DNA of 64,000 bases, taken from contig NC_012491.1 of the NCBI RefSeq assembly GCF_000010165.1, positions 3,665,501 to 3,729,500 of the forward strand. The letters are read 5' to 3'. The position numbers were made by a program, and so were the translations under genes. Below the pieces are notes generated by a model that was not told the DNA's origin, searched no databases, and was given only the letters and a program-made list of their open reading frames with translations. This document shows positions 38,605-46,814 of this stretch, piece by piece (position 1 is the stretch's first letter; the number at the start of each line of letters is the position of its first letter). Source of the stretch: Brevibacillus brevis NBRC 100599. Lineage in GTDB: Bacteria > Bacillota > Bacilli > Brevibacillales > Brevibacillaceae.

Positions 38605-39660
38605 TCATTTTCGTAGAGATTGAAACAATTTCCACACGTTTTCAGCGAGTTCATCGTGAATGTACCAAGTTTGTTCATACTTAAAATAACGTGGATATAG
38701 TTCAATTCTCTGCTCTTTATCATTCACCAAAAAATGAAGTTCATATTGTTTTTTGCCCGGTTCTTTTGGTGGAACAATGAGTGGATCTGCATTTTTTAAA
38801 AATCGGACAGATTGATGGGCAATTCCTTGCTCGATCGTTGTTTGGGTGACATCCAACTTTGTATCCTTGACGTTCATTTCGCCATTTGCAGTGATGCGAA
38901 TCCGTGTAGATTTAAATAACGGGTCAATCCTGTCATCCTTACGATTGCTTGGCGGCATCCATTCCGTTAACCGCGAAAAGAGGATACCATCTACGTGAAA
39001 GAAAAACGTTTCTCTCCCAAAGGGAACTGCAATCAGCGTCGGCGTTAAAATGGCCACTTCGACCGGCTTATCAGCAAAATTCATTCTCATCCGATAGTTC
39101 GGGTAGAGTGGATACTGCTTGTTGCGACTGTCCACTTCTGGGACTGCCGATCCCATTACTTTCCTGATGTATTCTGCTTCTGATTCGTTCAACACGCGCG
39201 CCTGCCCAAGGTCCTCTGCAGCTAAACGCACGCTTTGAATTTTTTGTGAGAGCACTCCTTTGCCAGTTAACTTGTTTACCCACTGATAAAAATAGCTGGC
39301 ACCCGCTCCACGATACGTGTGTCCCCCAAACTCACTTGCCGACTCACCCACCGTCACGACAAGTGGAGCCTGCTGTGTCCGATAAAGGACGAGCGTAAAA
39401 CGTACATCTTCTTGCTTTAAAGGCTCGGATGATATTTGTAAATCTTGTCCCTGTCCGGACAGTTCTTGCAAAAACAAGCGCAAGTCCAATAATACTTCCT
39501 GACCATCCGTTGACATCACTGTTACTTTTTCAACCGTACCAAGCTCTGTCTCGATATGATCTTTCATGTCATCAGAAACCTTGCCAGACTGAGCACAGCC
39601 AGTGATGAACAAGCTGCTCACTATCATAACCAGTAGACACGTACGTAAAGACGATATCAC
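38605..39660 (-). CDS. uncharacterised lipoprotein
   Basis: 351 residues with a lipoprotein signal peptide (hydrophobic 8-19, lipobox ITGC with Cys near 22), so it is anchored outside the membrane. The mature part is mixed alpha/beta with no motif I can name; it ends in ELAENVWKLFQSLRK. The stop codon overlaps a short palindrome (38592-38608). It lies alone between sucC and the AlbA_2 gene, all minus strand. Function unknown. Confidence 0.8.
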   Translation of the reverse strand: MISSLRTCLLVMIVSSLFITGCAQSGKVSDDMKDHIETELGTVEKVTVMSTDGQEVLLDLRLFLQELSGQGQDLQISSEPLKQEDVRFTLVLYRTQQAPLVVTVGESASEFGGHTYRGAGASYFYQWVNKLTGKGVLSQKIQSVRLAAEDLGQARVLNESEAEYIRKVMGSAVPEVDSRNKQYPLYPNYRMRMNFADKPVEVAILTPTLIAVPFGRETFFFHVDGILFSRLTEWMPPSNRKDDRIDPLFKSTRIRITANGEMNVKDTKLDVTQTTIEQGIAHQSVRFLKNADPLIVPPKEPGKKQYELHFLVNDKEQRIELYPRYFKYEQTWYIHDELAENVWKLFQSLRK

Positions 39661-39696
39661 GCAGTAACCCTCCTCGTGTATTCCTGTAAGATAACG

Positions 39697-40590
39697 CTAC
39701 AGAAGTCCCAATCGACGGCTGATCTCACTGCCTAGCTTTCGTTTCACGTAAATTTCACCAATTTGGTGCGGATCTTTCACGATAACGGAGCGATTATTCG
39801 TACGAATTACCACATACTTTTCATTGTTTTTGTCCAAACCACAGATCAAATCAGATGAGGCTTCTACAAAGATAGCTACCACTGTTTTCCCATCTATTTT
39901 TTTCAATGAAATTTTTGGAAATGGGGTCACAAACGGTGACGTCTTATCTTGGATGTACTGGGTAATAGCTAGAATGTATTTGTCCGGGTCTCCGTACTGC
40001 TCGATCTCATGATCAATCCCGCACACTGTCCCTTCATCTGTAATGCCTAAAAATAAATTCCCATTGTTTGAATTCGCAAACGCCACAATAGACTTAATAA
40101 TTCCCGTCTTCGAATAAAGAAAGTCGCGTTTGAATTCAATCATGTCGTTCTCACCAAGCTTTGTTGCTGTTACAGGATCATCAATTCGGCCTAAATAGCG
40201 AAAACGACTGATGGCGCCTAAGCGATAGACATACTCTTCAAATATATCAGCAGGTAGAGAAAGGTCTTCTATGCTTGCATCTGTGTTTTGCCACAATTTA
40301 TATGTTTGCGGAGCAAAGCACATGTCAAACAATACGTTTCCACCGAGCGAGCGTATGTTCATACCAATGGAAGCAGGCATGGTCTTCCCCGGCTGATATG
40401 GGGCATCTGTTTCCACTTCCAATACTCCTGAATGAATTAAATAATCGAAATAATGACGCGGTAATCGTACATCATGCTTTAATATCTGACGTTCTGGCTT
40501 GCGTCGTCTGATTTCTTGGTAAAAATCAAAACGCACAGATTGTTCTTCCAGTTGGCTTACCATCGCAATCAATGAACAAATATGGCGCAT
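39697..40590 (-). CDS. AlbA_2 (Schlafen-type) domain protein
   Basis: 297 residues. The centre (about 145-265) matches the AlbA_2 domain: ENDMIEFKRDFLYS, SIVAFANSNNGNLFLGI and the DEGTVCGID loop, then VIRTNNRSVIV. The first 130 residues do not match a family I know; the usual C-terminal ATPase or HTH part of longer relatives is absent. AlbA_2 proteins bind nucleic acid and are often transcription regulators or defence factors. Which applies here cannot be told from sequence. Confidence 0.8.
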   Translation of the reverse strand: MRHICSLIAMVSQLEEQSVRFDFYQEIRRRKPERQILKHDVRLPRHYFDYLIHSGVLEVETDAPYQPGKTMPASIGMNIRSLGGNVLFDMCFAPQTYKLWQNTDASIEDLSLPADIFEEYVYRLGAISRFRYLGRIDDPVTATKLGENDMIEFKRDFLYSKTGIIKSIVAFANSNNGNLFLGITDEGTVCGIDHEIEQYGDPDKYILAITQYIQDKTSPFVTPFPKISLKKIDGKTVVAIFVEASSDLICGLDKNNEKYVVIRTNNRSVIVKDPHQIGEIYVKRKLGSEISRRLGLL

Positions 40591-40674
40591 GTTTCCCCTC
40601 GTTTTGTGTTAGAGTAGGTGTCATTGTTTGGTCATATTTTAACGCAACTTTTTAAGAATTGACTAGTTTTTTTG

Positions 40675-41019
40675 TTATTTCTGCAATTGATAGTGATGCA
40701 ATATTGTTTGTAATTTAAACGAAAGTCCCATTTCTCCACTAATTTTTAGCTTGCCCATTACCAAAGCAACTGTGGGATTCAAGCGTCCCTCTACGAGCTT
40801 AATAAAATCTTTATCAGATAACTCCAGCGTGCAGCCCGCTTCCCTTGTCACCCCCATCGTATAGTCCGCTTGATTATCGGCAAATACCACCTCGTAGGTG
40901 CCCCCCTCTTCACCACTTAGGACAAAATGGTAAACCGCATGCAATCCAGCGATCCCTTGTGGCTGGGCGTTTATTCTATATGATAAATCCTGAAGAGTTT
41001 TTTGTACCTGCATGCTCAT
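40675..41019 (-). CDS. SCP2-type sterol carrier/lipid-binding protein
   Basis: 114 residues, one SCP2 fold: DLSYRINAQPQGI start, TYEVVFADNQADYTMGVTREA, and the characteristic FIKLVEGRLNPTVALVMGKLKISGE stretch. Such small proteins bind acyl-CoA or other lipids. No partner gene is evident next to it. Confidence 0.85.
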   Translation of the reverse strand: MSMQVQKTLQDLSYRINAQPQGIAGLHAVYHFVLSGEEGGTYEVVFADNQADYTMGVTREAGCTLELSDKDFIKLVEGRLNPTVALVMGKLKISGEMGLSFKLQTILHHYQLQK

Positions 41020-41055
41020 TTCTCCTTGCTTGCTATGTATAAGAATTCCTTTCGG

Positions 41056-41087
41056 TAAAAAAAGAAAGCCGGGTGTTTACCGGCTTA
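41056..41087 (-). terminator. terminator of the ybjQ-like gene
   Basis: Hairpin GCCGG-TAAACAC-CCGGC with flanking AA/TT pairs, followed on the minus strand by TTTCTTTTTTT. It overlaps the stop codon of the YbjQ gene. Confidence 0.85.
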
Positions 41088-41399
41088 CTTTACACGGACT
41101 GCTGTGCCTGTGGCAATAACCATCATCATACCTTCCCGCAATGTTTCGAAGTCGAGATCAACCCCAATCACTGCGTTTGCACCCAATGCTCGTGCTTTTT
41201 CTTTCATTTCACGCAAGGCCAGTTCACGACCTTCTGCGAGCTTACTCTCATACGAGCCACTTCTGCCTCCGATGATGTCCGTAATTCCTGCGAGAAAGTC
41301 ACGGACTACGTTTGCACCCATGATTACCTCTCCGCTGACGATATCCAAATACTCTACCACTTCTTTTCCTTGGATCATGCTGGTAGTAGTTACGATCAT
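41085..41399 (-). CDS. YbjQ/UPF0145 family protein
   Basis: 104 residues, whole-length match to the YbjQ family: [23 protein letters not shown], then [22 protein letters not shown] and [10 protein letters not shown]. Pentameric ring-forming family whose role is not settled. A single-gene unit. Confidence 0.9.
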   Translation of the reverse strand: MIVTTTSMIQGKEVVEYLDIVSGEVIMGANVVRDFLAGITDIIGGRSGSYESKLAEGRELALREMKEKARALGANAVIGVDLDFETLREGMMMVIATGTAVRVK

Positions 41400-41521
41400 G
41401 TCATTGCCTCCTCATGTTGCTCTATTCACCTATATATTACGTACCATAAAATAATCGGTTGCAAAGAAAGATCTAAACCTGTCCAAAAGTGTATGCGCAT
41501 TACTTGCAAACTATACTTTTC

Positions 41522-42334
41522 CTATCCCATTGTGGAAGTAAGTGTTTTGGATAATTTGGCAGCTGAGGAGCCTAAACTTGCTTCAGCGATTAATTCCCGC
41601 CAGGACCTAGCGAAGAAGTCTGGTGTTTGGTACCCATTCACATGGCCAACAGCTGCAGATACAAAGACATCGAGAACGTTTGTTGGACGTGTAATAAGCG
41701 AAATGTATTCCTGAATCTGTTCATCCGAAATCGTAGAGATCAAAACAAACTCGTCCCCTGCATAACGACATAAGTAATCCCCCTGTTCTTCAGCCAAAGA
41801 AGAGAGAACCGATGAATAGGTGCGGATGACATCATCCCCGAATGGATGACCATGCAGCTTATTAATTCGGCCAAAGTCGTTCAAATCGATGAAAAGCAAA
41901 TGGAAAGGTTTACGCTCCTTTAAAAAATTTTCCCCAATAAACTCGATGTAGGGAGCGCGATACAAACCCGATAATGGGTCTCGATACTCTGCTATTTTCA
42001 TCTCTACGATTTCTTTTGTGATGAATCCGATCAGTTGATCCTCTTGCATGACCAAAGCCAGACCACCTTGTTCTTGATGAAGCGCGTGATAGGCCTCCCA
42101 AACATTGTGATTGGCAGACAGGTAGAACGGTTGACTGCTCATGGCATCGGCAACGATTCGGTTAGGATGAGCGGACAACACGTCTCTTGTCGTAACCATT
42201 CCCAGCACCTCTCCGTGATCCATGACAACTAACGAATCAACTTGAGATTCGTTCATTCGCTCCGCCGCATAAGAGACACTTTTGTCAGAGGTGATGGTAC
42301 AAATCGTCGTCGTCATGATGTCGGAGATGTTCAT
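41522..42334 (-). CDS. CBS-pair plus GGDEF domain protein
   Basis: 270 residues. Two CBS repeats (about 1-55 and 60-112) followed by a GGDEF domain (about 117-258): DPLSGLYRAPY start, LLFIDLNDFGRINKLHGHPFGD and RYAGDEF. The signature is AGDEF, a variant found in active cyclases, and the metal Asp is kept; no RxxD inhibitory site precedes it. CBS pairs usually sense adenine nucleotides, so this may tie energy state to cyclic-di-GMP. Its start overlaps the preceding gene by 4 nt. Confidence 0.9.
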   Translation of the reverse strand: MNISDIMTTTICTITSDKSVSYAAERMNESQVDSLVVMDHGEVLGMVTTRDVLSAHPNRIVADAMSSQPFYLSANHNVWEAYHALHQEQGGLALVMQEDQLIGFITKEIVEMKIAEYRDPLSGLYRAPYIEFIGENFLKERKPFHLLFIDLNDFGRINKLHGHPFGDDVIRTYSSVLSSLAEEQGDYLCRYAGDEFVLISTISDEQIQEYISLITRPTNVLDVFVSAAVGHVNGYQTPDFFARSWRELIAEASLGSSAAKLSKTLTSTMG

Positions 42335-42687
42335 AATAGATCCACCTCTCGTTGAACAGACAATGCTATTTTTAATTCAGATCGTAGAACCATTGAGTCG
42401 CTAATCATGCGCTCTGCCTCTTCCAAAATGATTTTCATTAATAATTTTTCATCGATCATTTGCAAAAGGGTATTTCTTAACAAGACTGCCTCAATCTTCG
42501 GATGATTCATCTTTATTAAAGTAAACTGCTCTGGGGAAAGCGCATCCGCCATTCTCCTTACAGCCTCAGGACCAATTGGTGCTTTCCGTCCGATGATCAA
42601 CAGATCCTGCATCGGAGGGACTTCAAACTCGGATATTTTTAAGGAAAGCGTTGCTTTCCGGGAATATACGTTGTTATCACTAGCCAT
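42331..42687 (-). CDS. uncharacterised protein between EAL and GGDEF genes
   Basis: 118 residues, soluble, no family recognised. N-terminal part is beta-like (KATLSLKISEFEVPP), the second half is helical (KIEAVLLRNTLLQMIDEKLLMKII). The stop overlaps the start of the CBS-GGDEF gene (ATGA), and it begins 29 nt after the EAL gene, so the three are one operon. A role as adaptor or effector of the cyclic-di-GMP pair is inference. Confidence 0.75.
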   Translation of the reverse strand: MASDNNVYSRKATLSLKISEFEVPPMQDLLIIGRKAPIGPEAVRRMADALSPEQFTLIKMNHPKIEAVLLRNTLLQMIDEKLLMKIILEEAERMISDSMVLRSELKIALSVQREVDLL

Positions 42688-42716
42688 AAAAATTCCTCCA
42701 ATTCTGCATTGCCCTC

Positions 42717-43442
42717 TTATTCGTTCGGCAAACTACCTGGTCTACCAAACAAGTATCCCTGGCCGATTGCAACGCCCAATAAAGAAGCACAAGCAAAATC
42801 CTCTTCTTCTTCAACTCCTTCGAGAATGAGTTGAGGTGCATCTTTGCAAAAATCGACAAACAATTTTACAGTCTTTTGCTTTTCTAATGAACTCGAGAGT
42901 TCTTGCGAAAAAAAGCGGTCAATCTTAATGTAATCAGGCGAGATATCTTCAATTTTACCGAATATGTTTGCGCCATCTCCTACATCATCCAACGCAATTA
43001 GGAACCCCAACTTTTTCAGTTCAGCTATACGTCGTGTAAAAATGGGTTCGCTCCAGCATTCTCCTTCCATAATCGATTCGTTGATCTCCAAAACGATTTG
43101 GGTTAAAAAGGGACGGAAGGAACGGGCAATCTTTTGAATGAAGCCAGGAAATGTGTCTTCTATTATGGTAGAAGGAAAAATATTCACGAATAAAAGCTCG
43201 TTTTTGTGTTCAATCGACGAATGAAAAAAAGTCAAGAGCGCATAATGCAGGGAATGGGCGTCGAGTTCTGGCAGCATTTTGTTTTCCTTCGCCGAAGTAA
43301 ACAATGCCTCTGGATGGATCCCCGCTTTATTGCGAAGTAATACTTCATACCCTATCCTACTTTTCTCAGGAAGTTGACATATTGGCTGAAATGCGTGGTA
43401 GTACTCTTTTTTCTTAAATAATTCTGCAATGCTCTCCATCAA
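42717..43442 (-). CDS. EAL domain protein, possible cyclic-di-GMP phosphodiesterase
   Basis: 241 residues, an EAL domain and nothing else. The signature is YEVLLR (EVL rather than EAL). Other sites: NIFPSTI, VLEINES, ALDDVGDGAN (DDFGTG in most), YIKIDRFF, LEGVEEEEDF and GQGYLFGRP. The Glu of EVL, the DD pair and the Lys are kept, so activity is possible, but the loop change (VGDG) may weaken it. First gene of the three-gene unit. Confidence 0.9.
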   Translation of the reverse strand: MMESIAELFKKKEYYHAFQPICQLPEKSRIGYEVLLRNKAGIHPEALFTSAKENKMLPELDAHSLHYALLTFFHSSIEHKNELLFVNIFPSTIIEDTFPGFIQKIARSFRPFLTQIVLEINESIMEGECWSEPIFTRRIAELKKLGFLIALDDVGDGANIFGKIEDISPDYIKIDRFFSQELSSSLEKQKTVKLFVDFCKDAPQLILEGVEEEEDFACASLLGVAIGQGYLFGRPGSLPNE

Positions 43443-43930
43443 TTTTCCTTTCCCTTTCCTAGCAAGTATGAATACAAAGAAAAAGCTTCTTCCATGCCAA
43501 GGTATTCTACGCCATGGAAGTGCTGGGAAATGTACCTACATGCACGAGCAAAAGAAATTCTACTCTCTGTGGATATTTCTAGTCATCACACCAACTAGGT
43601 AATAAAGATTACAAATATCAACAGACATTTCGACAATATATGTCTTTGTCCCTACTTATTCGCCAGCATCATGCATATTCCTTTCCAGATCATACTAATT
43701 GTTTCAAATTAATTAGGAACATTGTACGTATAATGGCTATTTTTTATCGTTATATTTTCGCAAAATGATAGATGTATCAAGTAATTCCACAACTTGTAAA
43801 CGAACGGAATCACTTGAAATACATGCAAATAAATTTTTTCTGCTTGTTCCGTCGTGAGCAGCTATCGAGTCTTTTTCATATGGTATGGAAAATGGGTATC
43901 GTCTTCATTTAAAGGGAGGAAAGAAGGCCA
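43443..43930. other. 488-nt non-coding gap
   Basis: AT-rich stretch between divergent genes (EAL on minus, chagasin on plus). It should hold both promoters. A TATAAT at about 43729 on the plus strand, in GTACGTATAATGG, is the only striking -10-like sequence; no good -35 goes with it. No open frame worth calling. Confidence 0.4.
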
Positions 43931-44239
43931 GTGGTCAAGACCTCAACGTATACACTGCAAGTGCAGGAAGGCCACTTGTTCACGATTACGCTAGTGGCAA
44001 ATCCCTCTACAGGCTACCAGTGGGACTTGTCTAATCCAGTGGATGCTCGCTTTTTATCGTTGCATGCCAATCATTTTGTTCCTCCATCATCGCCAGCTCG
44101 TATTGGGCAAGAGGGGCATCAAGTGATGTCCTTTCAGGCTTTGCGGCGAGGAATGACGTCGATTTCAGTGAAGTATTGTCGGCCTTGGGATAATGGGGAA
44201 TGTGGGGAGTTTGTGTTTTATGTTGTTACGATTGTGTAG
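43931..44239 (+). CDS. chagasin-family (I42) cysteine protease inhibitor
   Basis: 102 residues starting at GTG, with GGGAGG 11 nt upstream. It has all three inhibitor loops of the family: NPSTGYQW (24-31), GQEGHQVMSF (59-68) and RPW (84-86, in YCRPWDNGE). Chagasin proteins block papain-like cysteine proteases. No signal peptide or membrane segment is visible, so it looks cytoplasmic, unlike many bacterial members. It is alone on its strand and followed by a strong terminator. No papain-like protease gene is visible in the window. Confidence 0.9.
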   Translation: MVKTSTYTLQVQEGHLFTITLVANPSTGYQWDLSNPVDARFLSLHANHFVPPSSPARIGQEGHQVMSFQALRRGMTSISVKYCRPWDNGECGEFVFYVVTIV

Positions 44240-44285
44240 GATTAGGTTTCAAAAGTATTTACTGTTACTTTATTGGTAGTGAAGT

Positions 44286-44342
44286 GGTTAGTCTGTATGT
44301 GGTGTGTTCATTTACAGGCGCATGCAGACTAACCAATTTTTT
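44286..44342 (+). terminator. strong terminator after the chagasin gene
   Basis: Long stem starting GGTTAGTCTG (44286-44295) and closing CAGACTAACC (44325-44334); it extends inward with G-T pairs to about 16 base pairs. It is followed by AATTTTTT. Confidence 0.85.
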
Positions 44343-44874
44343 ACCTCGAAAACTTGACTATTTGACAATTTGGACTGGTGTTGACATCTTTGCAGATGTG
44401 ACTATGCAGCTAAGAAAACAAACTTTGCATCGAAGCAGCAATAGTTGAGGAACCAAAATTGAGGGAACCAAGACTTTGTTGCTTAGGAAATGAGCAATTT
44501 TCTACTGAATGCCAATCGAATCACATCCGAATCATATCCGGATTCTACATATGGGAGCAATCGAACAGAAAGCCTATCACAAAGAAGTATTGAATCAAGA
44601 TTCTTAGATGACGGAATACCTTCATTAACAACCCTCCAGGTAATTTATCAAAGACATTTCAGCAACATTTTGTCTCAAAAATGTTGTACTAGTAAATTTT
44701 ATTACCACCTTGAATCTACTTTTATTCGTTTACTCTACTTGATTATTGAATACTGTCTCGCTTTATTATGTTATTAACTTTAGTTCCCTCTTTAAAGAAT
44801 GGTTTACTTAACCCCCTACTTGTTTTATCCCTTTATCAGATACTGTGCTCTGCTTTGATCATGTCCCCGCTCCA
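44343..44874. other. 532-nt AT-rich gap without a supported gene
   Basis: No frame here has a ribosome site or recognisable protein. The largest open frame (44490-44777, plus) starts within AT-rich sequence with low-complexity content and resembles no family. It may be debris of a lost gene. Confidence 0.5.
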
Positions 44875-45390
44875 TTAAAAAAGTAGCCCTCGGTCCAAGG
44901 CTCTGTAACGAATTGCTTCTGCTACATGTGCAGCATCTACACGGGAAGCCCCATCTAGATCTGCAATTGTCCTCGCCACTTTCACAATTCTATCGTATGC
45001 TCTTGCACTTAAACCTAATGTCTCGAAGGCAAGCTGCAGCATCTCCTGCCCTTCTTTATCTAGTTGCGCAAATTGGCGTAGTTCTTCTCCATTCATCACA
45101 CTGTTAAAAGGACATCCGGGACGATATTGGTATCTTTCGCATTGAACAGCTCTCGCTTGTTCTACTCGATGCTGAATGTCTTTTGAGGACTCCTCTGCTT
45201 TTCTGTTGTGAAGAAGTTGAACTGGTACTCTCGGCACCTCGATGTGCAGATCGATACGGTCTAACAAGGGACCTGAGAGCTTTGAGCGGTATTTGTAGAT
45301 TTGTTGAGGGGAGCAAGAGCAGGTTTGCTTCTCTCGAGTACCAAAGAATCCACAAGGGCAAGGTTGAAGATAATACCCTTGGAATATCAT
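44875..45390 (-). pseudogene. comM: 3' end of comM (yifB), 5' part missing
   Basis: The 171-codon frame matches the C-terminal third of the ComM/YifB AAA+ helicase: PCPCGFFG, CSPQQIYKYRSKLSGPLLDRID, then the C-terminal domain with LSARAYDRIVKVARTIADLDG and ending IRYRALDRGL. Full-length proteins have about 500 residues; the N-terminal Lon-like domain and Walker A/B sites are missing. Homology stops sharply at the PCPCG cluster (about 45355-45363). In other bacteria comM helps natural transformation and is a known insertion hotspot for islands. The rest may lie beyond the prophage, outside the window. Confidence 0.85.
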
Positions 45391-45395
45391 TTAAA
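45340..45395. other. likely prophage/comM junction (attachment site region)
   Basis: comM homology ends here at the codons for the PCPCGF cluster (about 45346-45363) and unrelated, AT-richer sequence with opposite-strand genes follows. In full-length ComM the residues just before are usually MN; here they are LQ. A matching repeat would be needed at the other prophage end to define the core. Confidence 0.45.
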
Positions 45396-45425
45396 AAGGA
45401 AACACCCTTTTCCCCATTTATAGAC

Positions 45426-45824
45426 ATGATAGATGATAGTCCTGGTGGCCGTCTTAGAGCAGCACGTACAGCAAAGCAGATGTACTTGGTCGATCTTGCC
45501 GCTGCCACAGGTTTGTGTACAAGAACAATTGGATTAGCAGAAGCTAATAAATTGAAAGTTTCTCCTCCTAGCCTAAGACGACTTTCCAAAGTGCTTGGCG
45601 TCTCAGTTGCTTTTCTAGGTTGTTTTGAGAAACTGCCGGAATCAAGTTTAGGGGAACGTATTATTAAAGCTCGATTGTACTATGGGTACACAAAGAGAGA
45701 ATTTGCTGCGCTTTTAGGAATAAGTGAACGCACTCTATACGAATGGGAACATGATCGCAAGATTCCACCCCCGACGCCCTTAAATGACCTATCGAAGTAT
45801 TTGGCTATATTAATGAAGGAATAG
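45426..45824 (+). CDS. tandem XRE-type helix-turn-helix regulator
   Basis: About 132 residues with two HTH_XRE domains: first LVDLAAATGLCTRTIGLAEANK, second REFAALLGISERTLYEWEHDR. A short DNA-binding protein of phage-regulator type. ATG 45426 lacks a good ribosome site; the frame stays open upstream through the comM fragment, so the start is uncertain. It is the first gene inside the comM junction, on the opposite strand to the prophage late genes. Confidence 0.75.
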   Translation: MIDDSPGGRLRAARTAKQMYLVDLAAATGLCTRTIGLAEANKLKVSPPSLRRLSKVLGVSVAFLGCFEKLPESSLGERIIKARLYYGYTKREFAALLGISERTLYEWEHDRKIPPPTPLNDLSKYLAILMKE

Positions 45825-46094
45825 AATAAAGCGGCCCTTCTGAAATTTTATTTTTGCCAGTAAATCTTTTTACCTTTCTGAACTAGAAAGGTACTAAACG
45901 AATAACCGGCTTAGTAATATCAACACGAGTTTCAGTAAACAATATTGCTCGAATGCGTAAACAATTTAGGAAAAATATATAGTACACTCCTACTTGGTAC
46001 CCTTCGGTAATGACTTACCTAAGTTTCCATGGTAGAAATTAATTAATTGGTTATTCCTGTGCAAACGTTGGATTAAAAGTAGGAGGTTTAATTT

Positions 46095-46592
46095 TTGTCG
46101 GATGATTATACTAGATATCTATGCGAGTTGTACTTTAATGAATTTCCAAATCACAATGACATAAAAAAAGCAGTCATTGATGTATTGGGCGACAGCATGC
46201 CTATGTACGATGAAATAGATATGATGAAACTGAACGGGGAAAAGATTGGTTTTAAGTTGTATATAAGACTACCCCAAACTTCTTCCACTCTATTACGAGA
46301 AAAATTGAACAGTATTAACGTGATATTTGATGATATTTTTCATCGAGATTTACGACATTACCATCTGGAAATCGATCACAACGGAAAAGAGCATGTGGGA
46401 ATCGCCATTGAATTGAAAGATAATTCATGGGATCTTTACTATGAGGAAGGTTCATTAGAAGAGAAGCTAAGGCAATCAGATGACTACCCTGATGTAGAGG
46501 GCTACGGATTCCTGCTTGGAAAAATTGAAGCATCCGAAATTAAGCAAGCCCCTGAAATTTTCAAAAAGATTGTACTTATGATTTCTGAATAA
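46095..46592 (+). CDS. uncharacterised protein, immunity-protein-like size and composition
   Basis: 165 residues, acidic, soluble, rich in Asp, Glu and aromatic residues. The start is TTG with AGGAGG 8 nt upstream. I do not recognise the family. Length, charge and lone position with its own terminator are like those of orphan contact-dependent or polymorphic-toxin immunity proteins, but this is inference only. Upstream (45825-46094) is a non-coding, AT-rich leader. Confidence 0.7.
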   Translation: MSDDYTRYLCELYFNEFPNHNDIKKAVIDVLGDSMPMYDEIDMMKLNGEKIGFKLYIRLPQTSSTLLREKLNSINVIFDDIFHRDLRHYHLEIDHNGKEHVGIAIELKDNSWDLYYEEGSLEEKLRQSDDYPDVEGYGFLLGKIEASEIKQAPEIFKKIVLMISE

Positions 46593-46605
46593 TAAAGGTT
46601 ACTTC

Positions 46606-46640
46606 AATAACCCGTCCCCTCAAAATAGGGACGGGTTATT
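46606..46640 (+). terminator. terminator after the 165-residue protein gene
   Basis: A 13-bp perfect stem: AATAACCCGTCCC (46606-46618) pairs with GGGACGGGTTATT (46628-46640) around CTCAAAATA, followed by TATTA. The stem is also usable on the minus strand. Confidence 0.85.
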
Positions 46641-46814
46641 TATTAGCCAGAAATAAAATAATATTGGTGATGGCATCATGCCACTCTTTGTCTAGTTCCG
46701 TATTTTGACGTTTGCTTTAATCTGTCTCTGAATGTAAACATACTCGCGACCCTCACTGGTGACAATTGATTATGATACGCCATAGAATGTCTCTCCAATG
46801 AGAAGGTTTAAATC

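Noticed and set aside
44200-44448. 82-codon plus-strand open frame after the chagasin gene
   Set aside because: It overlaps the chagasin 3' end and runs across the terminator hairpin at 44286-44342.
44490-44777. 95-codon plus-strand open frame in the gap before comM
   Set aside because: AT-rich low-complexity product, no ribosome site, no recognisable family.
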